A DNA stretch of 64,000 nucleotides. Source: Streptomyces sp. ISL-94 (GTDB lineage Bacteria > Actinomycetota > Actinomycetes > Streptomycetales > Streptomycetaceae). Positions 7,424-16,127 of this stretch are shown piece after piece (the first letter of the stretch is position 1; each line of letters begins with the position of its first letter). The stretch lies in contig NZ_JAGGOZ010000009.1 of NCBI RefSeq assembly GCF_018614075.1, forward strand, positions 33,028 through 97,027. Direction: 5' to 3'. The notes under the pieces were generated by a model. The model was not told the origin of the DNA. It saw only the letters and a list, made by a program, of their open reading frames with translations, and ran no database searches. Made by a program: the position numbers and the translations under genes.

Positions 7424-10400
7424 TCAGAACTCCCCGAACCCGTGTGCTCCGAGGTGCAGCAGCGCCCGCTGGTCGCCCACGACGTTCGCGTCCATCGTGT
7501 CGATGACGTCGTACGCGCGCTCGCAGTTGGAGGTGTCGCGCAGGACGAAGAAGTCCTCGGCGCGCTGCCGGTAGTGCGGTTCCACCTGGAAATTCCGCTC
7601 GATGGTCGCGATGATCTCGTGGACGGCGTGGTCGACCGTGCGGCAGGCGGGACCGAAACCGTCCCTCGCCAGGTCGAAGTAGCCGCGCTTGTAGTGCTTG
7701 CTGTAGAAGGACTCGTCGTCGAAGTTCGTGTAGACGATGGGCTTGCCCATGTACGCCACGTCGAAGAACACCGACGAGTAGTCGGTGACCAGCATCGAGC
7801 ACTCGCGCATCGCGAGCTGGACGTCCCGGCCCGTCGTCGACACGGTGATCGACGGGTGGTCGATCTTGAAGTGGCCGAGGTAGGGCCGGATCTCGTAGTG
7901 CGGCATGAACTCCAGCTCGACCCCGTAGTACTGGAGCGCGCTCAGCAGCCGCTCGTTGCGCAGCAGGGCCGAGAAGAACCGGTAGTACTCGGAGGCCGCG
8001 AACGGGATCTCGGGCTTGGCCGCCTTGTTGTACGAGGGGGCCACGATGTCGCGGCGCCAGGTCGGCATGACCAGGACGCGGCGCAGGCCCGGCACCGGCT
8101 CCAGAGCGTCGAAGCGGGGCAGGCCGGTCGCCGCGACGCGGTCGTAGCCGTAGCCGCAGTGCTCGGCGTAGTACGACCGCTCGCTGCGCCCCGTGGTCAG
8201 CACCATGTCGACGTTGGTGGCCTGGCCGTGGATCGAGGCCACGACGTCGTTGTAGACGACGCCGTGCTGGAGGAACACGCGCTTGTAGCGCAGCAGGTCG
8301 CCGTAGCCGCGCAGGAAGGCGCGCTTGTGCAGGCCCGGGAAGCCGAGGTAGGCCTCCAGGTCGTAGGCGTTGATCAGCCGCTCCGCGTGCAGCAGGTAGG
8401 CGCGGTGCTTCCAGGACAGCCGGTCGATGACCTGTCCGTACGGCGCGACCTTCTCGAAGTCCGGTGAGTCCCCGTTGATGGAGTAGTAGACCTTGCACTT
8501 CGGCCGGTTCTGCCGGATCCACTTGAACAGGTGGTAGCTGTTGTCCTGCGCGGTGTCCTCGCGCTCACCGATGATCCAGATGCCCCGGCCGTGCAGGTAG
8601 GGGTAGGTGCACCAGTACATGAGACGGGTGCGCCAGCCCGGGCGGCCGGGCAGCGAATTGCGCAGTTCCCAGCGGAAGCGGCGCAGCGTGTCCTTGCGCC
8701 GCGCCCAAAACCCGCGCACCCAGCGGACGGCCACCTGCTCGTCGTCGATGGACAGCACGAAGCGCTGCCCGCCCGCGGTGTGCACGCCCTTGAACCGGTG
8801 CAGCATCTGCCGGGCCGCGATCCGGATGTCGTGGTGGCGGTCCTCGTCGATGACCCGGATCGTGAGGGTCAGGTCGGCGTTGCGCAGTGAGTCGAGCGCG
8901 CCCGGCCTGGCGGTGGCCCGCCAGCCGGAGAGCCAGTCCTGGTTCTTGCGGGTGCGCCAGCGGTCACGGCGGTAGACCTGCTCCACCGGGAGGGCCACCT
9001 CCCGCCGCCCGTTGGAGAGGACCAGCTGGATCCTGTTGGTGAAGGCCGTGCTGATGTCGGTCCCGGACAGGACGAGGAGTCCTTCGAAGCGGATCTCGTC
9101 GTCCTGCCACTCGAAGGTCTCCAGGACGGCGCTGGCCCGCGGCACGCGCAGCAGCGTGGTACGGACCGGGTCGCCGGCGAGGCGCCGGTAGATGCCCTCG
9201 TCGTCGAGGAAGAGGGTGGGCAGGTAGTCGGGCGTCCGCAGCGGGTCGGCGAACAGGTCGAGGTTGCCGGTGACGATCGCGTGGTGCTGGACCCTGGCGA
9301 GCGGCTGTACGGCGTACTGGAGGATGAGGTCGTCGGGTATCCGCGAGTACACCGAGGTGAGCGGGGGCAGGGCCGCGGCGAGCTCCGGCCTGCTCATGAT
9401 GCGGTGCATGTTGCGCACATAGGGCTGAAGGGTGCGGACGATGAAGCGCTGGGCCAGACGGACCACGCGGTCCGGGGCCCCCTCCACCGACGCGAGGACG
9501 TAGGCGGCCAGCCGGATCCGGTCCGTCGTCTTGACCGGGTCGTTCCACGGGCGGTCGAAGAGCGAGTTCTGCTGGCGTTCCTCGCGCGCGTAGAAGCGGG
9601 CTCCGGGCGCGACGGCCACGGCGCGCGAGTAGAGCAGCGCGGGCACGGTGAAGTAGTCGTCCTCGGGGCCCGGGCCCTTACCGCAGTGGAAGCCGTGCTC
9701 GCGGACGTGCGAGGTCTTGAACAGCTTCGCGCCGAGCGAGGTGGAGAAGACGAGATAGGGGGCGTCGGCGAGCCTGCGCACCTTGGCGGCGGATTCGAAG
9801 TACCGCTGCCAGGGCTCGTCCTCGCTGCGCGGGGGGCCGGGGAAGTTGTCGGTCTCGCCGACGACGACGTCGGCTCCCCTCACCCGGCGGGCGGCGGCGA
9901 GCAGCCGGCCTAGGGCGTCCTCGCCGAGGATGTCCCGCGCCCGCGCGAGCATCACGTAGGGCGCCACGACGTACTGGAGGCCGTTGTCGCAGGCGGCGCG
10001 CAGCCCGAGGGGGGGCTGGTGGACGACGACCGCATTCGGATAGTAGGAGGTGAACGCGGCCAGCTGCCGCGCGGTGCTGTCGCTCGACCCGTCGTCGACG
10101 AACACCACCTGGGTGCGGGGGAAAGCCCGCTGGGCGACGAGCGAGGAGAGGAACTCCCGCAGGTGGTACTCGTCGTTGTGGCAGTGGACCACGACCGCGG
10201 CGGCGTACTGCTCCGCCGCCGCCGGAAAGTCGGGCGGCGGGGCGTCCTTCCACCACAGCCAGGGCGTGCCCCGGTCGGAGTCCTTGACCTGGCGTTCCTC
10301 GGTCTCCGGGCGGATGCCGAGATTGCCGCTGACGGTCTCGTAGACCTCCAGGACCCCGGTTTCGCACGTGTACCGCAGGGCGCTGACGTCGATGCCGCTG

Positions 10401-11860
10401 ATGTTGAGGGCGGTGGAGGCGCGTTCGCCGCCGTGGCGGAGCTGGACGAAGAAGTTCCAGTGGCCCGCGCGGTCGGCCTTGCCCAGCGTGGAGGTGAGGT
10501 CGACGGTGGTGTGGTAGCGGATCCAGTCTCCGTCGACCTCCACGCCGGAGACCGGGAAGCGGTGGTCGGTCTTGGTGCTGCGGCGGCGCAGCACCGCGAC
10601 GAGTTCGACCTTGTCGCCGGGGCCGACCCGGCCGAACTGGTTGCGTATCGCACCCTGGATGTGCAGTTCGCCGTCGACGGTCTCGATCGCCGACGCCTGG
10701 TTGTACAGGCGGGCGTCGGCCAGCTTCTGGCCCGTCAGCTCGAGTTCGGTGACGTCGAGGAACCGCTCGGCCTCGGGGTGGCCGAGCAGCGAGGCGGACC
10801 AGAACACCCGGCCGTCGCGCTCGACGATGTCGGAGCTGATGACGCTGCGGCGCCGCATGTAGTCGGAGGCCGAGACGGCGATGTCGACCCGGCCGTGCAT
10901 CAGGCCGAAGGCCCGCACCCGCTCCATGGGTCCGCACAGCTCGTACGTGGTGGGTTCCAGGGTGCGCAGGTACGGGGCCACCGCCGCGAGGAAGCCGGTG
11001 TGGTAGGCGCGGTCGCCGGTGCGGAGCTCGGGGGTGTAGAGCCGCAGGTCGTGCGAGAGGAACTTGGCGGCCTTGCGGGCCAGCAGGTCCGGGCGGCCGA
11101 CGCTGTGCAGGAACTGGTCGGTGTACTGGTGCACCAGGATGCGGTCGCGGATGCTGCGCAGCTCGCCCCGGCGGTTGGTGATCGACGGCTGGTCGGAGTC
11201 CCGCTCCCACATCCACCGGTAGACGGGGCTCGCGACGATGGTGAGGGAGCGCGCGTGGAAGTTCGCGACGGTGGAGAAGTACGTGTCCTCGAAGAAGACG
11301 CCCTCGGGAAAGCGGATGCCGAAGCTGTCGAGGTAGTCGCGGCGGTACAGCTTGCCGGCGGCGATCGGGTCCTCGAAGAGCTCCGGCATGGCGCCCAGGC
11401 CCGCCACCGTCTGGTCGGCGGGGTACAGCTGCGGCTGCCATACGGTGATCTCGTCGGTGGCGATGTTGATGCGCACGACACGGCCGGCGGTGACCTCGGA
11501 GCCCGTGGTGAGGGCGGAGGAGAGCAGCGTCTCGACGGCCTTGAGCGGCAGCTCGTCGTCCGCGTCGAGGAACATCACGAACTGGCCGGAGGCGGCTTCG
11601 ATGCCGTTGTTGCGGGGTGCGCCGCAGCCGCCGCTGTTGTGCGGCCGCTCGATGATGCGGACCCGGCCGTCCTGGCCGGCGAACTGACGGGCGACCCCGA
11701 GGGTGCCGTCGGTGGAGCAGTCGTCGACGACGAGCACCTCGACGCCGCGGTGCGTCTGGGCCAGGGCCGACTGGAGCGCCCGGGCGAGCGTGGCGCTCGC
11801 GTTGAAGGCCGGGATGACGATGGTGACGCGGTACTGCGATATGTCGACCGGGAAACTCAT
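7424..11860 (-). CDS. Multidomain wall-polymer synthase: GT2 + GT2 + CDP-glycerol glycerophosphotransferase (TagF-like)
   Basis: A 1478-residue protein with three catalytic modules. Residues about 10-240 are a GT2 glycosyltransferase (VTIVIPAFN, VDDCSTDGT, and the metal-binding FLDADDE at 98-103). Around 550-800 is a second GT2-like domain (VVVHCHNDEYHLREFL, VFVDDGSSDST), whose DxD is replaced by LARARD and may be inactive. From about 1085 to the end is a CDP-glycerol glycerophosphotransferase domain (GIWIIGERED, VFLQHGVVYND, VLVMPTWR, LVTDYSSVFFDVAYMGKP). Such enzymes polymerise polyol-phosphate chains of teichoic acids at the inner membrane face. The ATG at 11860 overlaps the stop of the CDP-alcohol phosphatidyltransferase gene. 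Substrates are inferred from the family. Confidence 0.85.
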   Translation of the reverse strand: MSFPVDISQYRVTIVIPAFNASATLARALQSALAQTHRGVEVLVVDDCSTDGTLGVARQFAGQDGRVRIIERPHNSGGCGAPRNNGIEAASGQFVMFLDADDELPLKAVETLLSSALTTGSEVTAGRVVRINIATDEITVWQPQLYPADQTVAGLGAMPELFEDPIAAGKLYRRDYLDSFGIRFPEGVFFEDTYFSTVANFHARSLTIVASPVYRWMWERDSDQPSITNRRGELRSIRDRILVHQYTDQFLHSVGRPDLLARKAAKFLSHDLRLYTPELRTGDRAYHTGFLAAVAPYLRTLEPTTYELCGPMERVRAFGLMHGRVDIAVSASDYMRRRSVISSDIVERDGRVFWSASLLGHPEAERFLDVTELELTGQKLADARLYNQASAIETVDGELHIQGAIRNQFGRVGPGDKVELVAVLRRRSTKTDHRFPVSGVEVDGDWIRYHTTVDLTSTLGKADRAGHWNFFVQLRHGGERASTALNISGIDVSALRYTCETGVLEVYETVSGNLGIRPETEERQVKDSDRGTPWLWWKDAPPPDFPAAAEQYAAAVVVHCHNDEYHLREFLSSLVAQRAFPRTQVVFVDDGSSDSTARQLAAFTSYYPNAVVVHQPPLGLRAACDNGLQYVVAPYVMLARARDILGEDALGRLLAAARRVRGADVVVGETDNFPGPPRSEDEPWQRYFESAAKVRRLADAPYLVFSTSLGAKLFKTSHVREHGFHCGKGPGPEDDYFTVPALLYSRAVAVAPGARFYAREERQQNSLFDRPWNDPVKTTDRIRLAAYVLASVEGAPDRVVRLAQRFIVRTLQPYVRNMHRIMSRPELAAALPPLTSVYSRIPDDLILQYAVQPLARVQHHAIVTGNLDLFADPLRTPDYLPTLFLDDEGIYRRLAGDPVRTTLLRVPRASAVLETFEWQDDEIRFEGLLVLSGTDISTAFTNRIQLVLSNGRREVALPVEQVYRRDRWRTRKNQDWLSGWRATARPGALDSLRNADLTLTIRVIDEDRHHDIRIAARQMLHRFKGVHTAGGQRFVLSIDDEQVAVRWVRGFWARRKDTLRRFRWELRNSLPGRPGWRTRLMYWCTYPYLHGRGIWIIGEREDTAQDNSYHLFKWIRQNRPKCKVYYSINGDSPDFEKVAPYGQVIDRLSWKHRAYLLHAERLINAYDLEAYLGFPGLHKRAFLRGYGDLLRYKRVFLQHGVVYNDVVASIHGQATNVDMVLTTGRSERSYYAEHCGYGYDRVAATGLPRFDALEPVPGLRRVLVMPTWRRDIVAPSYNKAAKPEIPFAASEYYRFFSALLRNERLLSALQYYGVELEFMPHYEIRPYLGHFKIDHPSITVSTTGRDVQLAMRECSMLVTDYSSVFFDVAYMGKPIVYTNFDDESFYSKHYKRGYFDLARDGFGPACRTVDHAVHEIIATIERNFQVEPHYRQRAEDFFVLRDTSNCERAYDVIDTMDANVVGDQRALLHLGAHGFGEF

Positions 11861-13041
11861 CTGGGGTGGCGCTCCGGTTCGGCGTAGCCCGGTCGCGGCG
11901 ATGCCTGGGACGGGATCTTGGACAACTGCATGGTGTCGGTCACGCTGCCCGTGTACTCGTCCGGGTAGGGGGACGGGTACGGCTGGAAGCCCGGGTCCTC
12001 GTAGGCCTCGGGGGCGGGGAACATCTGGGCGGCCTGCATCAGGCGCGCGTCGTCGTCCTCGCTGCGGCGGCGGTGGCGCCCCGCGTGCAGGTGCGGGGCG
12101 ATGGAGCCGGCGCGCGACGGGGTGTTGCCCGGGTCGAGGCGCTCCATCGTGCGCGTGAAGTCGCGGGTGGAGAGCCAGAACTTGAACATGATGACGAGCT
12201 CGAAGGCGCCCATCAGCACGGCCGACACGGCCGTGGTCCACAGCACGTGGCCGATGACCGGGCCGACGATGAAGATGAACATCTGGAACTCGATGCCGCT
12301 GATGAGGTGCGGCCGGATACGGCTCTGCACCAGGGCGTGGCGGACCCGTGCGTACCAGGGGAAGCGCTCGCGGAACTGCTGGTGCAGGTCGATGACCTCG
12401 GCCTGGTCGACCTCGGCCTTCTCGCGCTTGAGGGCGTCGGCCTCGCCCAGGGGGTTCTCGCGCAGCAGGTCCTCGATGAAGACGACCTTCCGCTCCTCCT
12501 CCGCGAGCCCCTGCTCCGCCTGCCGGGCGAGGGTGACCGCCTCGATCTTGTTCCGCATGGACATGCGCATCTTGTAGATCTGGAGGGCGTCGACGTAGCG
12601 GAGCATGTCGAGGAAGATCACGGCGAGGGCCGCGAGGAGGTAGACCTCCTCGTCGTGGAGCAGGAACTGCCCGCCCATCAGGGCCAGCGCGCAGAAGAGC
12701 ACGCGGATGCGGTCGAAGACGTAGTCGAGCCAGCCGCCGAAGATGGTGCCGTTGCCCTTGAGGCGGGCGAGCTTGCCGTCGATGCAGTCGAGGATGAAGC
12801 TGACGTGGTAAAGGCCCGCGCCGATGCACAGGGACGCCCAGTCACCCTGCAGGAAGAAGTAGGCCGAGCCGAGGCCGACGTAGAGCGCGGCCCATGTCAC
12901 GCGGTTGGGCGTCACGAAGTTCCACCGGGCGAACAGACAGACGAGGCGGGTCGCTATCGGGTCGACCAGAAGGACCGTCCACCAGGCGTCCCTTTTTTTG
13001 CAGGTCAGCTTCTGGACGGCCTTCAGTGACAGCTTGGACAT
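11857..13041 (-). CDS. CDP-alcohol phosphatidyltransferase family membrane protein
   Basis: 394 residues. The family signature D-x2-D-G-x2-A-R-x8-G-x3-D-x3-D is complete: it begins DCIDGKLARLKG and ends GGWLDYVFD. Several hydrophobic segments surround it. These enzymes displace CMP from a CDP-alcohol and join the alcohol phosphate to an acceptor. The product here may be a phospholipid or a wall-polymer linkage unit. The protein has a long charged central insert (KVVFIEDLLRENPLGEAD...) and a disordered Pro-rich tail not usual for phospholipid synthases. It overlaps the downstream TagF-like gene by 4 bases, so both are translated together. The start ATG at 13041 is preceded by a region lower in GC that probably holds the operon promoter. 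Confidence 0.85.
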   Translation of the reverse strand: MSKLSLKAVQKLTCKKRDAWWTVLLVDPIATRLVCLFARWNFVTPNRVTWAALYVGLGSAYFFLQGDWASLCIGAGLYHVSFILDCIDGKLARLKGNGTIFGGWLDYVFDRIRVLFCALALMGGQFLLHDEEVYLLAALAVIFLDMLRYVDALQIYKMRMSMRNKIEAVTLARQAEQGLAEEERKVVFIEDLLRENPLGEADALKREKAEVDQAEVIDLHQQFRERFPWYARVRHALVQSRIRPHLISGIEFQMFIFIVGPVIGHVLWTTAVSAVLMGAFELVIMFKFWLSTRDFTRTMERLDPGNTPSRAGSIAPHLHAGRHRRRSEDDDARLMQAAQMFPAPEAYEDPGFQPYPSPYPDEYTGSVTDTMQLSKIPSQASPRPGYAEPERHPR

Positions 13042-13261
13042 AACCCCTCAGTCGTCAATGGCGCGAACCTGGCCTCCAGCGGCGCCAACGCTCGAACCAC
13101 GAGCACGGGCGACAGCGAGAGCCGCCACCGTGACGCCGAACGTTCACCTATGTTTTAGGTAAAGGGCGCTGAGCGACCATAACAAGACACGTATGACACC
13201 AGCCAGGGCGCAGGATGACAACTCCGGTCATCCCGTACCGTGCGATCCGCCACAATGCCCT

Positions 13262-14860
13262 TCAGTGGACGTCCCACTGTGTGAACTCCAGGCCAGAGGA
13301 TCCCAGTTGTTGGCGGGCAACGCGCAGTCTTCCGTCCATCCCGACTGTGGCGATCACCACACGGCCCCGGCTGTCGAACGCGGCCGCGGGGGGAACCACC
13401 GAGGGCTCCCCGGACTCCGACCACCACACACCCGTGTCCGGCCGCCCGTCCGGGTGCGCGCCGATGGCCGTCACTCTCCCGGCGCCGCCGCGCACGAGCA
13501 CCGTGCAGCCCCACCCCTGGATGTCGGCGCCCGCCACCCCTGCGACCGGACCGACCCCGTCCGGCCCGCCGAGGCCGATCGGCGCCTGCGCACCCGGCCA
13601 CCAGGCACAGACCTCGTTGCTGCCCGCGTAGCGGAAGCGCACCAGGCCGGCCTCGGGGGCCGCGGACAGGCTCCCGGGGTACGGGCTCACGGGGATGCGG
13701 CGGTTCTCCGTCCACCCCGACGCCTCGTCCCGCCGGTACCAGTGCACCGCGGCCCGGGCGTCGCGCGCCCTCGCCACCATGTGCACCCCGCCGTCGGCGG
13801 CCGGGAAGGCCGCCACTTCATCGGCCGTCCGCATTCCGCGCAGCGTCTCCCAGCCGGCCAGGCTCCCCTTGGGCGACTGCCGCCGCACACTGACGCTGTG
13901 CCCGAAATTGCGGACGAACAGGTGCAGAACGCCGGCGGCGTCGAAGGTGGCTGCCGGAAATCCGACTTCGCGCGCTTTCTGCCAGCTCGCGGCGTTGGGA
14001 TTGCCGATCGAGATCCAGGGTCCGACCGGGCGGCCCGTCTGGTACTGGGTGGCGCAGACCACCTCGACGGCGACGCCGCCCTCCCTGCGCGTGGTCCGGC
14101 TCAGACCGATCAGGTGCGCGTAGCCCTCGGGCCCCCGCAGCACGGTCAGCCCGGGCATCAGCTCCGGGCCTTCGAGCAGCTCGGGTCCCCGCCAGCCGTC
14201 GGCCTCGGTGGGTCCCTCGGTCCAGCGGACGACGCCGGCGGCCGTGGGCAGGTAGGCGGACAGCCGGCCGTCCTTGCCGGTGATCAGCCACCGGGTGGGC
14301 AGCGGGTACCGCGTGCACGCCTCGGCGGGCAGTTCGGCGTCCGCGCCGGCCCTGCGGCAGTCGACGAAGACCGGCGTACCGGCCTCCAGCTGGTAGCGGC
14401 GGGCGGCCCTGAGCGCGCTGCGGGCCACCTGGCCGCGCGCGGCCGGCTCGTTGACGATCGGGAGCTTGCGTTCGCGGTCGATGTCGTCGTGCACGGGGTC
14501 CGGATCGAGGGTCCGCACGCGCAGCGGCCCGATCTCGTGGAGGGCGTCGAGGATCTGGCCGGTGAGGCTGCCCGCCTCGGCGTCGAGGAAGAACGGTTCT
14601 CCGGGGAAGCTGCACCCGCGTCGCTTCGCCTGGGTGACGGCCGCTTCCATCGCGCGGTACTCGGCGTCGCCGCCGCCGTCGAGGCAGATGACCTCGATCA
14701 CGGAGCCGGCCGGTTCGGAGTGGAGGAGGGGAACGGCATCGGCGGGGCCGGCCACGACGATCGCCACGGGGGCCGTCCGGGTCGCCTGCGGGCCGGCGCC
14801 CGGCAGCGGTTCACGGGACGTCTCACCGCGTCGCGCACGGCGTCTGGTTGCTCGGGCCAT
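13262..14860 (-). CDS. Conserved protein with lectin-like (PLL/tachylectin-type) propeller repeats
   Basis: 532 residues. The start is taken at the ATG at 14860, since GGAGGAGAGG lies 6-8 bases upstream; the frame stays open further upstream but has no other ribosome site. The first half (about 20-230) is mixed alpha/beta with VAIVVAGPADAVPLLHSE and is not recognised. The second half shows repeated Trp/Phe- and Gly-rich units such as AATFDAAGVLHLFVRNFGHS and GGVHMVARARDARAAVHWYR, the pattern of PLL-type carbohydrate-binding beta-propellers. No signal peptide is evident. It is divergent from the LCP gene and next to wall-polymer genes, so a role in sensing or binding surface glycans is possible but unproven. 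Confidence 0.65.
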   Translation of the reverse strand: MARATRRRARRGETSREPLPGAGPQATRTAPVAIVVAGPADAVPLLHSEPAGSVIEVICLDGGGDAEYRAMEAAVTQAKRRGCSFPGEPFFLDAEAGSLTGQILDALHEIGPLRVRTLDPDPVHDDIDRERKLPIVNEPAARGQVARSALRAARRYQLEAGTPVFVDCRRAGADAELPAEACTRYPLPTRWLITGKDGRLSAYLPTAAGVVRWTEGPTEADGWRGPELLEGPELMPGLTVLRGPEGYAHLIGLSRTTRREGGVAVEVVCATQYQTGRPVGPWISIGNPNAASWQKAREVGFPAATFDAAGVLHLFVRNFGHSVSVRRQSPKGSLAGWETLRGMRTADEVAAFPAADGGVHMVARARDARAAVHWYRRDEASGWTENRRIPVSPYPGSLSAAPEAGLVRFRYAGSNEVCAWWPGAQAPIGLGGPDGVGPVAGVAGADIQGWGCTVLVRGGAGRVTAIGAHPDGRPDTGVWWSESGEPSVVPPAAAFDSRGRVVIATVGMDGRLRVARQQLGSSGLEFTQWDVH

Positions 14861-15036
14861 GGCTTCCTCTCCTCCTCCCTGGCGCTTCGCGGACTCCGGG
14901 ATTTCCGCTTCACGACCGACCAGGAGGACGATAAGCGCTCTCCCATTCGACTCGGAAATCTGCTTATAGTGCAGCGGCATCCGGACGGCCGCACCCACTG
15001 ACGTCCGCCCCAGGGCCCCCCGAGGATTCGAGCAGT

Positions 15037-16107
15037 ATGACCCAAGACACCGCCGCACGCAGTCGCCGCCGGACCGGAGGCCGCGGGGCACGCCCGCGCA
15101 AGCGGCGCGTTCTGAGGATCGTCCTCCTCGTGGTCGCCGTGCTGATCCTCGGCACCGCGGGCGCCGGCTGGTGGGCGTACAGCCACCTGAACGGGAACAT
15201 CGACAGCGTCGACCTGGACAAGGCGATCGGCGACAACCGCCCGCCGAAGGTCGTCGCCGGAGCGCAGAACGTCCTCGTACTCGGCTCCGACTCCCGTGCG
15301 GGAGCCAACGGCGACCTCGACCACGGCGATGTCAGCGGAGCCCGCTCGGACACCGCGATGCTGGTGCACATACCCGAGGGCCGGGCCAAGGCGACCGCGG
15401 TGAGCATCCCCCGCGACACCCTGATCACCCGGCCCGAGTGCAAGGGCGACAACGGCAAGACCGTCGCGTCCGCGAAGCGGGTCATGTTCAACTCCGTCTA
15501 CTCGCTCGGCGGTCCGGCCTGCGTGGTCAAGACCGTGGAGTCGATGTCGGGCATCCGCGTGGACCACTTCGTCGAGGTGGACTTCGCCGGGTTCAAGGGA
15601 CTGGTGGACGCGCTCGGCGGGGTCACCGTCACCCTGGACAAGCCGATGAGCGGCGCGAAGGGCGGCCTGAAGCTGGACGCGGGCGAGCACCGGCTGAACG
15701 GCACGGACTCGCTGAAGTTCGTACGGACCCGCTACGGCTACGGCGACGGCAGCGACCTCGGGCGCATCGGGCTCCAGCAGCAGTTCATGATGGCGATGCT
15801 GTCCGAGATCAAGAAGCAGGACGCCCTCGGCAACCCGGCGCGGCTCTACAAGCTCGCGGACGCCGGCACCAAGTCGCTCACCACCGACTCCGACCTCGCC
15901 TCGCTCACCGCGCTGTCCGACTTCGCGCAGAGCATGAAGGGCGTGGACCCGGACACCATGGAGACGGTCATGCTGCCGGTCGCCTACGACAAGGTCGACC
16001 CCAACCGCGTGATCGTGGCCGAGCCGCAGGCGACCCAGCTGTGGGAAGCCCTCCGCAACGACCAGAAGATCCCGGCCGCTGCCAAGGACTCCCCCGCCAA
16101 GGGCTGA
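15037..16107 (+). CDS. LytR-CpsA-Psr (LCP) family wall-polymer ligase
   Basis: 356 residues with a short basic cytoplasmic N-terminus, one membrane helix (about 27-47, RIVLLVVAVLILGTAG) and an extracellular LCP domain. The domain shows NVLVLGSDSR, DTAMLVHI, AVSIPRDTLI, LVDALGGVTV and FVRTRYGYGDGSDLGR, which include the conserved Asp and Arg residues that bind polyprenyl-pyrophosphate. LCP enzymes transfer wall teichoic or related polymers from the lipid carrier to peptidoglycan. It lies opposite the propeller-protein gene and beside the TagF-like synthase. It fits as the last step of that pathway. The stop is 20 bases from the convergent permease stop. Confidence 0.9.
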   Translation: MTQDTAARSRRRTGGRGARPRKRRVLRIVLLVVAVLILGTAGAGWWAYSHLNGNIDSVDLDKAIGDNRPPKVVAGAQNVLVLGSDSRAGANGDLDHGDVSGARSDTAMLVHIPEGRAKATAVSIPRDTLITRPECKGDNGKTVASAKRVMFNSVYSLGGPACVVKTVESMSGIRVDHFVEVDFAGFKGLVDALGGVTVTLDKPMSGAKGGLKLDAGEHRLNGTDSLKFVRTRYGYGDGSDLGRIGLQQQFMMAMLSEIKKQDALGNPARLYKLADAGTKSLTTDSDLASLTALSDFAQSMKGVDPDTMETVMLPVAYDKVDPNRVIVAEPQATQLWEALRNDQKIPAAAKDSPAKG

Positions 16108-16127
16108 GCCCCTGCTGGAACTTCGGT

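Noticed and set aside
7424..12829. TagF-like protein starting at 12829 (1801 residues)
   Set aside because: The first 323 residues are an out-of-frame reading of the CDP-alcohol transferase gene. The real start is the ATG at 11860 with the ATGA overlap.
13042..13261. Riboswitch or RNA gene in the AT-richer stretch near 13150
   Set aside because: There is a promoter-like low-GC segment, but no stable conserved fold or known aptamer motif could be seen.
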